This document shows, in pieces, positions 53,836-63,328 of a stretch of DNA of 64,000 nucleotides. Position 1 is the first letter of the stretch; the number at the start of each line of letters is the position of its first letter. The notes below the pieces were generated by a model. It worked only from the letters and a program-made list of their open reading frames with translations, was not told the DNA's origin and did no database searches. Origin of the DNA: CAWDJT01 sp963828705 (lineage in GTDB: Bacteria; Desulfobacterota; Syntrophobacteria; Syntrophobacterales; Syntrophobacteraceae); the NCBI GenBank assembly GCA_963828705.1, contig CAWHGA010000044.1, positions 5,289 through 69,288 of the forward strand, read 5' to 3'. A program made the translations under genes and the position numbers.

Positions 53836-54826
53836 CAGATGAATCACCTTGTGTCGTGTCTCGAAGATGCAGGCAGCAAGGTCCTTGGGGCGATATCCGG
53901 AAATGCCTGAAAGGATCAATCCAAATTGCCGGGCGTTTCACCTGTCTTCATGCTTTGACCTACATCCTACAGTGGGCCTGAACACGAAGGACGATGAACT
54001 CTGCAGACAAGGACCGCCATTTGTGGCCGGGGACGTTCGCTGACCACCAATGCAGCCTTATTTTGAACACGGAACTTCGTCGGTAGCAAGCAGAAACATG
54101 TCCATGCCTCCGCGGGACGCTTGGCGGTTTATGCCTCCGCGGCGGGAGCCGATAGCGAACCGCATGTCGCTGATTTTCAAGACCAGGGATCGGCTTTGGT
54201 TACGCTAAGTCCAAAGCATTAAGTAATGGTCGCCGTCATTTGGCCACGTTTCCATGTGTGCCAGAGATGCAGAGCAGAGCCGGGTTGCACGAGCACCTGT
54301 ACTACTAACCCGGAGAATCTTGTTTTCTTGGCAAGATTTTTTAAGTCATTGTTTTCTCTGTGCCCTCTACTGCCTCTGTTACGAATGTTTGGTTGCGGCC
54401 TTTGGCTGCGCTGTGAACTATGGGCCTTGGGGCGGGTCGGACTTCCTGTTCAAGAACTCCTCGAGCGCTCTCCGCCCTGCACGTGACTCAAAAAACATCC
54501 CAGTGCTTTTTTTGTTTCCATAAAAGGGAACACTTCCATACATTAGAACCGCCATTGAAGCAACGGGGTGCGCATAAACCAGCCGCAATGGACTCGCGTT
54601 ATTCATCCATATATCTCGAAAAGGGCTGCAACGGGGGTTGGGTCAACCGGCGTGAGACAGCCTCCCCCCAGGTAGGGGGTCGGGGTTCCCGGTGCATGAG
54701 GGGCCGCACCCTGGTTCGCTTAGCTCCTGCCATCGGGGGGAGGCGAGGGAGCATAGCTAAGCGGGATCGAACAGGGACCGCGGATGAAGATGGGGCTGTC
54801 CGCATGAGAGGGGAGGGGAGCATCGC
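53836..54826. other. Gene-free region between ktrB-like and trkA genes
   Basis: About 990 bp between divergent potassium genes. Apart from a two-hairpin structure with terminator at 54280-54342, no supported feature is seen. Frames at 54226-54523 overlap that structure and look spurious. ATGCCTCCGCGG occurs twice near 54104 and 54131. Confidence 0.4.
54280..54342 (+). ncRNA. Small RNA candidate: stem-loop plus intrinsic terminator
   Basis: CCGGGTT (54280-54286) and AACCCGG (54307-54313) form a perfect 7-bp stem with a 20-nt loop. Two bases on, AATCTTG (54316-54322) and CAAGATT (54332-54338) form a second 7-bp stem with a 9-nt loop, followed by TTTT. The terminator belongs to no visible gene. 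A short transcript ending here is inferred; no clear promoter was found. Confidence 0.45.
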
Positions 54827-55648
54827 GTGAAAGTTGTGATTATCGGTGCTGGAGAGGTGGGGTTCTATTTTGCCGAGTGGTTGGCTGCGGAACGCAAGGA
54901 GGTTATCGTCATTGACAAGAACGAGCACGCTTTGCGGCAGATGACTGACCATTTGGATGTGCAGACACTGCACGGCTCCGGTTCCAATCCGCGGATTCTG
55001 GAAGAGGCGGGCATCAAGGATGCTGACATTATCCTGGCGGTGACGGACAGCGACGAAGTCAATATGGTCGCCTGTCTGTTTGCCAATCTGCTGGCACCTG
55101 AAATCCACAAGGTGGCTCTGATCCGCAATGACGACTATGCATCGTACCGGGATCAGATGGCCAGCGACATCGTCGATATCAGCCTGGTCATCAATCCGGA
55201 AGCTGAGGTGGTGAACTCGATCCAGCGCATCATGAGCGCCCCTGACGTGGAGCAGATCCACGACTTTGTCGGTGGCCGAATCAAGATGGTGGGCAAAAAG
55301 CTGCCTCGGGAAAGCGCTCTGAGCGGGTTGAGACTCACTCAGCTGCCGGAGAAAATCGAGAGGAATCGGCTGATCGTTGCAGCGATAGTGCGCGACGATC
55401 GACTCATCATCCCCAGAGGCAAGGACATGCTGCAGGCGGGCGACTTTGTCTACTTTGTCTGCCAGCAGCATGACCTCGCGGACATCATGAGGTTTTTCGG
55501 CAGTGAATCGAAAGTCGTCAAAGACATTATGATCGTCGGGGGAGGCAAAATCGGCCTTCGGCTGGCATCTGAAGCTGGACGACAACAAGAACTATCACGT
55601 CAAGCTGATCGAGATGGATCCTCAGCGCTGTCAGACGATCGCCGCTAA
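54827..55648 (+). CDS. trkA: Trk system potassium regulatory protein TrkA, N-terminal part (frame-broken gene)
   Basis: MKVVIIGAGEVGFYFAEWL is the first NAD-binding RCK domain, followed by HGSGSNPRILEEAGIKDADIILAVT and a TrkA_C domain. The second Rossmann start MIVGGGKIGLRLAS is reached before one extra base at about 55571 breaks the frame; the last 20 codons are nonsense. The start is GTG with GGGGAG upstream. Confidence 0.9.
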   Translation: MKVVIIGAGEVGFYFAEWLAAERKEVIVIDKNEHALRQMTDHLDVQTLHGSGSNPRILEEAGIKDADIILAVTDSDEVNMVACLFANLLAPEIHKVALIRNDDYASYRDQMASDIVDISLVINPEAEVVNSIQRIMSAPDVEQIHDFVGGRIKMVGKKLPRESALSGLRLTQLPEKIERNRLIVAAIVRDDRLIIPRGKDMLQAGDFVYFVCQQHDLADIMRFFGSESKVVKDIMIVGGGKIGLRLASEAGRQQELSRQADRDGSSALSDDRR

Positions 55649-56196
55649 ATTGCACCGGACCATTGTGCTTCAGGGTTTTGCAACGGATCAGGCCTTCATG
55701 GAGCAGGAGAATGTGGGGAGTATGGACCTTGTTGTGGCAGTGACCTGGGATGAAGAGATGAACATCCTCGCCTGCCTTCTGGCAAAACGGCTGGGAGCGA
55801 AGAAGACGATTGCCAGGGTCAATAAGTTCGCCTACATCCCCCTGGTCCAGGCCATAGGAATCGACCACATCGTGAGTCCGAGACGCTGCGCCATTGACTC
55901 CATCATGCCGGCATTGCGGCGTGGCAAAGTCATCTCCACGGTGTTCATCAAGGGGAAGGAGGCCGAAGTGTTGGAGGCAGTGGCCCTGGAGAATTCCAGT
56001 ATCGTGGATACGCCGCTCAAGGAAATCAAGTTCCCCAAGGAAGCCCTTGTGCTCTGCCTGGCGCGCGAGGATGAGGTGATTATTCCCAGCGGCGACACGG
56101 TCGTTTCTACCCCAGGATCGAGTGATCATCCTGTCAACACGCACCAACATTCCACGAGTTGAACAATCCCTCGTGAGCAAACGCAGGTTCTTCTAG
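55614..56196 (+). CDS. trkA: TrkA, C-terminal part (frame-broken gene)
   Basis: From about 55572 the shifted frame continues KLDDNKNYHVKLIEMDPQRC, then VSPRRCAIDSIMPALRRGKV and the second TrkA_C domain. A further extra base in the C4 run at about 56110-56113 hides the true end: one frame over the text reads QDRVIILSTRTNIPRVEQ and stops at 56194-56196, right before the trkH ATG. The uncorrected frame stops at 56162. The whole is about 455 residues, as expected for a two-unit TrkA. Confidence 0.88.
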
Positions 56197-57649
56197 ATGC
56201 GCTGGAGACTGGTCCTTTTCATCGTCGGGGTGTTGATTTTGTGCCTCGGTCTGAGCATGGTTCTGCCCCTCGGGTTTTCCCTGTATTATCGAGACGCGGG
56301 CGACCGGATCTCTGATCGAAGCCATGCTGGTGACCGTGATCTGGGCGCGGCCCTTATCATCGCCGGCAAGAGCGGTTGGTCGGGCGCTCCGTTCAGCCAT
56401 CGGGAAGGGCATGGCCGCAACCACCCTGGGCTGGGTGGCTGCGGGGATTTTCGGCGGCTTGCCCTTTCTCTTCAGTGGCGTCTTGACGGCGCCGGTGGAT
56501 ACCTTTTTCGAAGCTGTCTCAGGTTTCACCACCACCGGGGCCTCGGTCATTCGAGATGTGGAGATCGTCCCCAAAGGGATCCTTTTCTGGCGGAGCTTGA
56601 CCCATTGGTTTGGAGGCATGGGAATTATTGTGCTCGGGCTCGCCATCCTGCCGTTCTTGGGTGTTGGCGGCATGCAGCTCTACAAAGCGGAGGTTCCAGG
56701 GCCGGTTCCCGACAAGCTCAAACCGAGGCTTAAAGACACCGCCATGATCCTGTGGAAGGTCTATGTCCTGTTCACGCTGGTGGAGGTCGTAATGCTCCTG
56801 CTGGGTGGGATGGATCTTTTCGATTCGCTCTGCCACACTTTCGGAACGATGGCGACGGGTGGCTTTTCGACCAAGAATGCTTCAATCGGCTATTATCACA
56901 GCGTTTATCTCGACATTGTCATCACCGTGTTTATGCTGATCGGCGGGATGAACTTCGCCCTGCACTTCCAGCTCTTTCGCGGCAAACCACTAGCCATGTG
57001 GCGGGACGGGGAATGGCGCTTCTTCATGATCTGGTTCTTCATCGTCAGTGGGACCATCGCTCTCAGCGAATATGGTCACGCCTATGCCTCCCTTGCTCAA
57101 TCTTTTCGCTATGCAGCTTTCCAGGTGGCCTCCATCGTCACCACCACCGGGTATGCCACGGCGGACTTTGAACAGTGGACGCCGCTGTCTCAGTGTCTTC
57201 TGCTGGTGTGCATGATTGTTGGCGGTTGCGTCGGTTCCACCGGAGGTGCGGTCAAGTGCATGCGGATCATGGTGCTGGTCAAGCATTCCTACCGGGAGCT
57301 CATTCATCTCATCCATCCGCGGGCGGTCACACGGGTCAAGATCGGCAAGCAGGCGGTGCCTCAGGAAGTGCTCAGCGGAATCTGGGGCTTCTTCATGCTC
57401 TATTTGGGCCTCTTGCTGTTTTCCGTTCTGCTGGTCGCAGCGACCGGGGTGGACCTGGTGACGAGCGTGACTTCCGTCATGGCTTGTATCGGCAATGTCG
57501 GCCCCGGGCTCGGGGCCGTCGGACCTGTTGACAATTATGCAGACATGCCCGCCATTACTAAATGGATCCTTTCCGCAGACATGCTCTTGGGACGCCTTGA
57601 GATCTATACCGTGCTCGTCCTCTTTGTGCCTCGGTTTTACCGCAACTAA
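56197..57649 (+). CDS. trkH: Trk system potassium transporter TrkH (N-terminus frame-broken)
   Basis: TrkH is the pore subunit gated by TrkA. ATG 56197 (MRWRLVLFIVGVLIL) starts the first helix. Between about 56310 and 56410 three single-base breaks move the sense between frames (SLIEAMLVTVIW; GAALIIAG...FSHREG; then MAATTLGW). From 56410 on it is open to 57649 with pore loops VSGFTTTGASV, TFGTMATGGFST, ASIVTTTGYATADF and ACIGNVGPGLGAVGP. The corrected length is about 483 residues. It directly follows trkA. Confidence 0.9.
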
Positions 57650-57902
57650 GGGTGCGCAGCCGCGCAATCGATGTTCGCGTTGCTGCCGATCAGCATCCTG
57701 GGCAGTAGTACTTATTCTGTGGCGGTAAAATTCCATTTCACGCTGAACCACGACACTTCAGATCCCCCGCCCGGCAAGGCTTGACGGGCAGGAGGCTTAG
57801 CTTGCGTCCATCCGGAAGCTCTTGAGTGGTGGGCGCGGGGTTGATCTCCGGCCAAAGAGTCTGTGGTTGGCATGCCGTTGCGGGCCGGGATAAAGACAGT
57901 TG

Positions 57903-58076
57903 CTACGAGCACATGGCCGACCGGATGTGTTTCCGGCTAACTCCGCAGTGCTTAGGTAGCATCCACTTCAGGGCGTAGGCCTGGAGACAGGTGATGACGC
58001 TGAGGACCAACACCATAGCGATGCTGTGATCCAAGGTGAAGCGGAAAACGCGCTCTTCTTCACCCACCAAGCCGGC
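57903..58076 (-). pseudogene. Remnant of an L-lactate permease C-terminus
   Basis: The minus strand between an in-frame TGA (58077-58079) and a TAG (57903-57905) reads LVGEEERVFRFTLDHS, then a hydrophobic helix, then LQAYALKWMLPKH. This matches the end of LldP/LctP permeases, which finish with FRFT..HS, a last helix, and LQAY..WMIP. Only about 57 codons remain and no start is seen, so it is a truncated relic. It points away from the GlcF-like gene, consistent with a former lactate locus. Confidence 0.6.
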
Positions 58077-58139
58077 TCAGGCGTTGTCCACCCTGGAGTT
58101 CATGGACAACAATCCCGGTAAGATCATAGGAGGCTGACC

Positions 58140-59441
58140 ATGGACGACATGCCCAAGCTGGCACAGCTCATGAAGGAATTGGAAGACCAGCTCATGGTGT
58201 GCACGCGCTGCGGCATGTGTCAGGCGGTTTGTCCGATATACGCCGAAAGCGGCCGGGAATCCGATGTTGCTCGGGGCAAACTGGCACTTCTCGACGGGCT
58301 GCTCCAGCAGATGTTCGTGAACCCTCGCGGGGTTCAGGACCGCCTGACCAAGTGCCTGCTCTGCGGATCGTGTGCCGCCAACTGCCCGAGCGGTGTGAAA
58401 GTGCTGGATATTTTTCTCAAGGCGCGTGCCATTCTCAGCGGTTACATAGGCCTTTCCCCGGCAAAGAAAGTCCTTTTTCGCGGGCTTCTGGCTCAGCCGG
58501 CGTTTTTCGACCGGTTGCTGCGCTGGGGCTATAAACTACAGGGCATCTTCCTCAAACCGGCGGATGAGCTGTTGGGGAGTTCCTGCGCCCGCTTTGAATC
58601 GCGTCTCGCCGAGCGCCACGTCAAAGCGTTGGCCCCGGTCAGTCTACGCCGTCTGACCGGTGCTTTGAACAGCCCGGCCGGCCGATCCGGAGTCAAAGTG
58701 GCATTCTTCGTGGGGTGCCTGGTGGACAAGATCTTTCCTGAAGTGGGTGAGGCGGTCCTGCGCAGTCTGGGATACCACGGGGTGGGAGTACATCTTCCGG
58801 AAGAACAGGGTTGTTGCGGTATTCCCGCGCTTTCCTCCGGGGATCTGCCTGCCTTCACCGAACTGGTGCGTTACAACCTGCAACGTTTTGGCGCAGAAAC
58901 CTGTGACGTCCTGGTCACCGCCTGCGCTACCTGCACCGCCACCATCAAGAAGGTCTGGCCAATCATGTTACAGGACTTGACCTCCAAAGAGCAGGAGCAG
59001 GTCCGGCAGTTGGCGGAAAAGACCATGGACATCAGTGCCTTCCTGGTGGACCGGATTGGGGTGAACCCTTCCGTTGACAGGGTGTCACCGACAGGGATCA
59101 TGACCTACCACGACCCTTGTCACCTCAAAAAGACCCTGGGAGTGGCCGCTCAACCACGCGTTTTGCTGCGCACCAACCCAAAACTGCGCCTGGGGGAAAT
59201 GGTTGAGGCGGACCGGTGTTGCGGATGTGGGGGGAGTTTTAGCTTGCAGCATTACGATATTTCTGCTGCCATAGGCAGGCGAAAGCTTGAAAATATTGTC
59301 AACTCCGGCTGCCAGGTGGTGGCCACCAGTTGTCCGGCGTGCATGCTGCAAATGACCGACATGCTGTCTCAGGGGCAGGTTCCCATCCGGGTCAAACATG
59401 TTATCGAGGTGTACGCCGACTCCCTGCCAATAAGTGCATAA
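58140..59441 (+). CDS. (Fe-S)-binding subunit of a glycolate/lactate oxidase (GlcF/LutA type)
   Basis: The 433-residue protein has two 4Fe-4S motifs (CTRCGMCQAVCP and CLLCGSCAANCP, about 21-100) and two CCG domains (GCLVD...QGCCGIP and DPCHLKK...RCCGCGGS). These proteins accept electrons from an FAD subunit such as GlcD or Dld and pass them on to the membrane. AGGAGG precedes the ATG. No FAD subunit is adjacent; the permease relic and a dead GntR gene flank it, suggesting a reduced lactate/glycolate operon. Function without its partner is uncertain. Confidence 0.9.
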   Translation: MDDMPKLAQLMKELEDQLMVCTRCGMCQAVCPIYAESGRESDVARGKLALLDGLLQQMFVNPRGVQDRLTKCLLCGSCAANCPSGVKVLDIFLKARAILSGYIGLSPAKKVLFRGLLAQPAFFDRLLRWGYKLQGIFLKPADELLGSSCARFESRLAERHVKALAPVSLRRLTGALNSPAGRSGVKVAFFVGCLVDKIFPEVGEAVLRSLGYHGVGVHLPEEQGCCGIPALSSGDLPAFTELVRYNLQRFGAETCDVLVTACATCTATIKKVWPIMLQDLTSKEQEQVRQLAEKTMDISAFLVDRIGVNPSVDRVSPTGIMTYHDPCHLKKTLGVAAQPRVLLRTNPKLRLGEMVEADRCCGCGGSFSLQHYDISAAIGRRKLENIVNSGCQVVATSCPACMLQMTDMLSQGQVPIRVKHVIEVYADSLPISA

Positions 59442-59712
59442 TGTTCAAACCCATCAAACCTATGCTGACCTCCGACTGGGTCTTCGAGCAATAACGGGAC
59501 CTCATCTACCGTGGTCACCTCAAACCGGCGGTCGGCTGATGACGGAGCGCGATCTGGCCCTGCAGCCAGGAGTCAGCCGCTCCACCGTGCGCGACGCCTT
59601 GCATAAATTGGTGGCCATGGGCCTGGTGGAAAACCGCCAAGATTAGGGAACCGTTGTCAGTTCCCCGGCCGCCAAAGGAGACAAGAATCCACTGGCAGAG
59701 GTTTCTGGCCAT
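59441..59712 (+). pseudogene. Dead GntR (FadR/LldR-type) regulator fragment
   Basis: An ATG overlapping the GlcF-like stop begins MFKPIKPMLTSDWVFEQ, then an in-frame TAA, RDLIYRGHLKP, a frameshift, and RLMTERDLALQPGVSRSTVRDALHKLVAMGLVENRQD, then a TAG and GTVVSSPAAKGDKNPLAEV. This is the winged helix of a FadR/LldR-like GntR protein with two stops and one frameshift, and the ligand domain is missing. A 70-codon frame at 59434-59646 is its largest open piece. Confidence 0.75.
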
Positions 59713-59714
59713 TC

Positions 59715-60209
59715 TCACTCCGGTTCCTGATGCCTGGCCATCTCTTCCGGCGTCATGGTCCAAAAAGGCGTGCCGTCCTTGGTAAGTCTGAGTTTCAGTT
59801 CGGTGGTTTCGCCCTTCTTGATCTTGGCGGCCATCACCACGTCTTGGCCGTCGATTTCCGCCCAAACCCCCTTGACCTTAACCCGATCGCCTTTTTTCAG
59901 GGCAATACTCTTCAGATCCACAAAATCCTTGGGTCCCAGGTGCACCTTGACGATTTCCTTACCCTCATCCCGGACCAGCAACCCGACACCTTTGGACATG
60001 CCCGGTAATGGCGTGATTTCGACGATGTCTTCGACGGTGCCCTTGAACTGATCGAAATCACTGGCCTTGTAGTGGCTGTCATAGGCGCCGCCCTTCTCCC
60101 AGCCGGCATAGGAACGTTGTTCAGCAGCAATAACACTGCTGCCCCCTAGCAGGCCCAACACACAGATCCAAGTCCAGGTTCTCACAAGCCATTTGCAGAC
60201 AACGTGCAT
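59715..60209 (-). CDS. Periplasmic OB-fold-like protein of unknown function
   Basis: This 164-residue protein has a signal peptide (1 to about 29, ending VIAAEQ). The body reads DFDQFKGTVEDIVEITPLPGMSKGVGLLVRDEGKEIVKVHLGP, then GDRVKVKGVWAEIDGQDVVMAAKIKKGE. The strand order fits a bacterial OB-fold of the YdeI/tRNA_anti-like kind. Ligand and role are unknown. Its 3' end abuts the GntR pseudogene. Confidence 0.7.
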   Translation of the reverse strand: MHVVCKWLVRTWTWICVLGLLGGSSVIAAEQRSYAGWEKGGAYDSHYKASDFDQFKGTVEDIVEITPLPGMSKGVGLLVRDEGKEIVKVHLGPKDFVDLKSIALKKGDRVKVKGVWAEIDGQDVVMAAKIKKGETTELKLRLTKDGTPFWTMTPEEMARHQEPE

Positions 60210-60317
60210 ACCGGTCCTCCAAACCTCAGATGGGGTGATTCGTCATTAGGTGGACGGGCGTAGGTCCCTTGTCCATCAATCCATTCGGTCGCCACGGTCA
60301 ATGCTATCCCATGGATG

Positions 60318-61046
60318 CTAGAATTTCAAAACGTTTTTAGCCAGGGTACGCCCACTATCGGTGAGCAAGGAGCGGTCCACCAACGCTTGCAACACTTCGA
60401 CATCGGTAGAAAGTTCCTGGGATTTCTCCTCCATATTGGCCAGGGTGTCGGCGTCGTAGACCACTTTGAAGTTAATGGTTTCGGCATCTCGAGGGTGATG
60501 ATGGTGGCCGATGATGTCGCAGACCTCAGCGACCAGTTCGGCCCTGGCACTCAATCTGGCCAGGAGTTCGCGTGCCACTTCAGGACCTTCCATTTCCTGG
60601 AACTGCGATTCTGTGCTGTGATGTTTGCGCTCCGCCTCCTTGGCGCCGATGTCGTGAAGATAAGCAGCACAGAGTACCACGGCTGGGTCCCCGCCTTCGT
60701 TCTTGACGATCTGTTCAGCGTATCGAGCGACCTTGGAGGCGTGGGCGATGCGTTTGAAGTCCCGCTGAAAGTATTTCTTCATCTCGACGGCGACGCGGTC
60801 TTTCAGGAGATCTTCACGCTTGGCCAGCAGCTCCGGGGTCAGCTCGCCAAGGCACTGTTCGGCGAACTTGCAGTATGAAGCGCAGCCAAAATCCATCTTG
60901 GGGTTTACGAATTTGTGTCCGCAGTGCTTGCATTTGCGAGTGCTTTCGTCTTTGAAGAACTCAACAGCCTGACCACACTCGGGGCATTGAGCTTCGAAGA
61001 TGGCTCCCGGTTGCCAGAAGCGGCTATCTTGACCTGGGCATTTCAT
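60318..61046 (-). CDS. HD-domain phosphohydrolase with N-terminal zinc ribbon
   Basis: From ATG 61046 (AAGGAGG just upstream) the protein has 242 residues. An N-terminal four-Cys ribbon (CPECGQ...CKHCGHKF, about 21-51) and a further Cys cluster (CASYCKFAEQC) precede an HD domain: HASKVARYAEQI, LHDIGAKEAERKHH, IIGHHHHP and VVYDADTLANMEE. Substrate is unknown. It is divergent from a PAS kinase, with an FNR-like palindrome between them. Confidence 0.8.
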   Translation of the reverse strand: MKCPGQDSRFWQPGAIFEAQCPECGQAVEFFKDESTRKCKHCGHKFVNPKMDFGCASYCKFAEQCLGELTPELLAKREDLLKDRVAVEMKKYFQRDFKRIAHASKVARYAEQIVKNEGGDPAVVLCAAYLHDIGAKEAERKHHSTESQFQEMEGPEVARELLARLSARAELVAEVCDIIGHHHHPRDAETINFKVVYDADTLANMEEKSQELSTDVEVLQALVDRSLLTDSGRTLAKNVLKF

Positions 61047-61244
61047 ACTGTCCTCCTTTGTCGCGAGAGCGCTTGAGATCAACGTAAGCGCTGGGTGCCG
61101 GCGGTTTGGGCGGTGCGTTTGACGCTGGTGTACGTCGAGTCATGGGCGATCGAGACCGGCTGAATGGTGAGGCAGCGTCCATGCTTCTCACGGATAGTCG
61201 TAATCGCTTGGATGTGATAATATTATGAACATGGCTCAATACGC

Positions 61245-61260
61245 TTTGATTTAAGTCAAA
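61245..61260. promoter_or_regulatory. FNR/CRP-family-like binding site
   Basis: TTTGAT-TTAA-GTCAAA (core TTGAT-N4-GTCAA, 61246-61259) matches the FNR-type consensus TTGAT-N4-ATCAA in 9 of 10 positions. It lies between the divergent HD-domain gene (ATG 61046) and the PAS kinase gene (ATG 61492). The regulator itself is not in the window. Confidence 0.55.
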
Positions 61261-61491
61261 TCATAATCACCGGTCTGAAATTGCCAAGCCCGAAGCGGGA
61301 TGTTGTTGCGGCGGAGACTCGATCGAAACAGGTTTTTGGTGGCAACTGTGCACCACAATGAGGATAATCTAGGAGCCAGTTGGCGGGAAGTCCCAGGTGG
61401 GGTCACCAGGGAGTCGACTCCCGATCCCGATGATTGGTTGGTTTATCGGTTTCTTCAAGGCCAACGTCAGCATTACTTACCGGAGATCGTC

Positions 61492-62712
61492 ATGATGCAT
61501 GGTCAACAAGACGACGAAGGGAAGCATGAGGATACCATCCTCGCAGAACAGCCCCGGAGCGCTGATGCAATGTCACCGGTGAGCGGTTTGGCGCGGTCGA
61601 CGGAAGACACCTGGTACCGGCGGTTCTTCGAGTCCTGCAAGCACATGATGTACATCACCACGCGGGAGGGTAAACTGGTCGATATCAATCAGACAGGGGT
61701 GGAGCTGTTTGGATTTTCCTGCAAGGGGGAGATGCTTCAGTTGCAGAACATCGCTGAACTATACCGCAGTCCCAAGGATCGGGACCGACTGGTTCAGATC
61801 CTGGAGGAGCAGGGCTATGTCAAAGACTATGAAGTCGATATGCGCAAGAAGGACGGATCCATCATCCAGGCTTCCATGACCTGCAGTATTTGGCGTGACA
61901 GTAAGGGCACGATTTATCAAGAGGGCACTCTGCGTGACATTACCGAGCGCCGTCGCATGCAAAAGATGCTTGAACAAATCAACGAGCGCAATCGGCAGCT
62001 TAATGACCACATCCTGCGCATGCTCATGCTGGTGTCCCATGACATCCGCGGGCCTCTGGTGGCAATGGCGGCGACCATCAAACTGCTCATCCGCGGGTCC
62101 TTCGGCCACATGGATGAAAGTGTTGCCAATGTCCTCCAGGACCTGATGATTCGGGTGGTGCGTCTACTGGGCACGGCTGAAGACTGTCTGGGCAAGGCCT
62201 CATCGATGAATGGCTCGCTGCAAATCGACCGTCAGAACCTGGATCTCCGCCAGGACATCATCGACCCCATTCTTGATGAGCTCTCGGGCGATATCGAAAA
62301 ACAGGAAATCAGGATTGATAACCGCCTTGGCGCCATCCCCGCTGGCACCATCCCCATTAAAGCCGACAAAGTGTGGCTCAAGACGGTATTCCGCAACCTG
62401 TTCAAAAACGCGGTCAAGTATGGTGGTCGGGGCTGCACCATTGCCTTTGGTTTTCAGGATCACGGCGATTACTATCGTTTGAACGTTTACAACAGCGGGC
62501 GTCCCATCTCTGAGGAGTATCGTGATCGATTGTTCACCCGGTTTGGCCGCATCCACGAAAGTGAGACCGAAAAGAAGGAGGGTATGGGTTTGGGATTGTT
62601 CCTCATCAAGGAAATCATTCAGAAACATGGTGGGGACATCTGGTATGAAGCCAAACCCAACGGATCTGATTTTGTCTTCACCATAGGTAAGGAGGAGACC
62701 GAGCTGGCATGA
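61492..62712 (+). CDS. PAS-domain sensor histidine kinase
   Basis: The ATG at 61492 has GGAG 7 nt upstream and gives 406 residues; an in-frame ATG at 61300 would add 64 residues without family features. A PAS domain (about 40-160, MYITTREGKLVDINQTGVELFGF, with a PAC end GTLRDITERRRM) is followed by a HisKA helix with the phospho-His in LMLVSHDIRGPLVAM, an N box (FRNLFKNAVKYG) and a G box (GMGLGLFLIKEIIQ). No membrane helix is seen, so it is cytosolic. It overlaps the next gene by ATGA. Confidence 0.9.
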   Translation: MMHGQQDDEGKHEDTILAEQPRSADAMSPVSGLARSTEDTWYRRFFESCKHMMYITTREGKLVDINQTGVELFGFSCKGEMLQLQNIAELYRSPKDRDRLVQILEEQGYVKDYEVDMRKKDGSIIQASMTCSIWRDSKGTIYQEGTLRDITERRRMQKMLEQINERNRQLNDHILRMLMLVSHDIRGPLVAMAATIKLLIRGSFGHMDESVANVLQDLMIRVVRLLGTAEDCLGKASSMNGSLQIDRQNLDLRQDIIDPILDELSGDIEKQEIRIDNRLGAIPAGTIPIKADKVWLKTVFRNLFKNAVKYGGRGCTIAFGFQDHGDYYRLNVYNSGRPISEEYRDRLFTRFGRIHESETEKKEGMGLGLFLIKEIIQKHGGDIWYEAKPNGSDFVFTIGKEETELA

Positions 62713-63328
62713 GCGTTTTCCACCTGGAGAAGATTTTCAAGCCGCAGTCTATTGCTGTTGTTGGAGCCAGCGACGAAACAGGGAAGCATTGGTCACGCGG
62801 TTATGAGCAATCTTCGGGAAGGGGGCTATGACCGAGCCGTCTATCCGGTGAACCCTCACCATCGCACGGTCATGGGGATTCCTGCCCAGCGTTCGGTGTT
62901 GGACATTGGCGTGGGGATAGATCTGGTTGTGATTGCTGCCCCGCTTGCCGTGGTTCCACAAATCATCCGCGAGTGTGTCCAGGTCGAGGTGGGCGGGGCC
63001 ATCGTTGTATCCGCCGGAGGGCGGGAGATCGGCGCTGCAGGCCTGGGAGATCGAGCAAAGCATCCTGCAGGAAGCGGAGCGCGGGAGCATCCGCATCATC
63101 GGTCCCAACTGCCTGGGGCTCATCTGTACCGCCACCAAATTGAATGCCAGTTTTGCCGGCCATATGGCACTGCCGGGCAGCCTTGCCTTTATTTCGCAGA
63201 GTGGGGCGATCGGTACCGCTATCCTGGACCTTGCCTTGAAACAACGGATCGGCTTCAGCCATTTTGTCAGTGTTGGTTCGATGCTGGATGTGGATTTTGG
63301 TGACCTCATCAACTATCTGGGCCAATGA
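62709..63328 (+). pseudogene. ADP-forming acyl-CoA synthetase (alpha/CoA-binding part), frame-broken
   Basis: ATG 62709 starts MSVFHLEKIFKPQSIAVVGASDETG, the CoA-binding domain of acetate-CoA ligase (ADP-forming) or Pat/PatZ proteins. One extra base at about 62780 leads to GSIGHAVMSNLREGGYDRAVYPVN, another at about 63046 to LEIEQSILQEAERGSIRIIGPNCLGL, and a third at about 63323 ends the frame at 63328. The phospho-His region of the family follows. All breaks look like one added base, so this may be an intact gene with sequence errors. Confidence 0.75.

Noticed and set aside
54280..54313. Integron attC-like site
   Set aside because: The stem lacks the RYYYAAC/GTTRRRY core pair and there is no integrase or cassette nearby.
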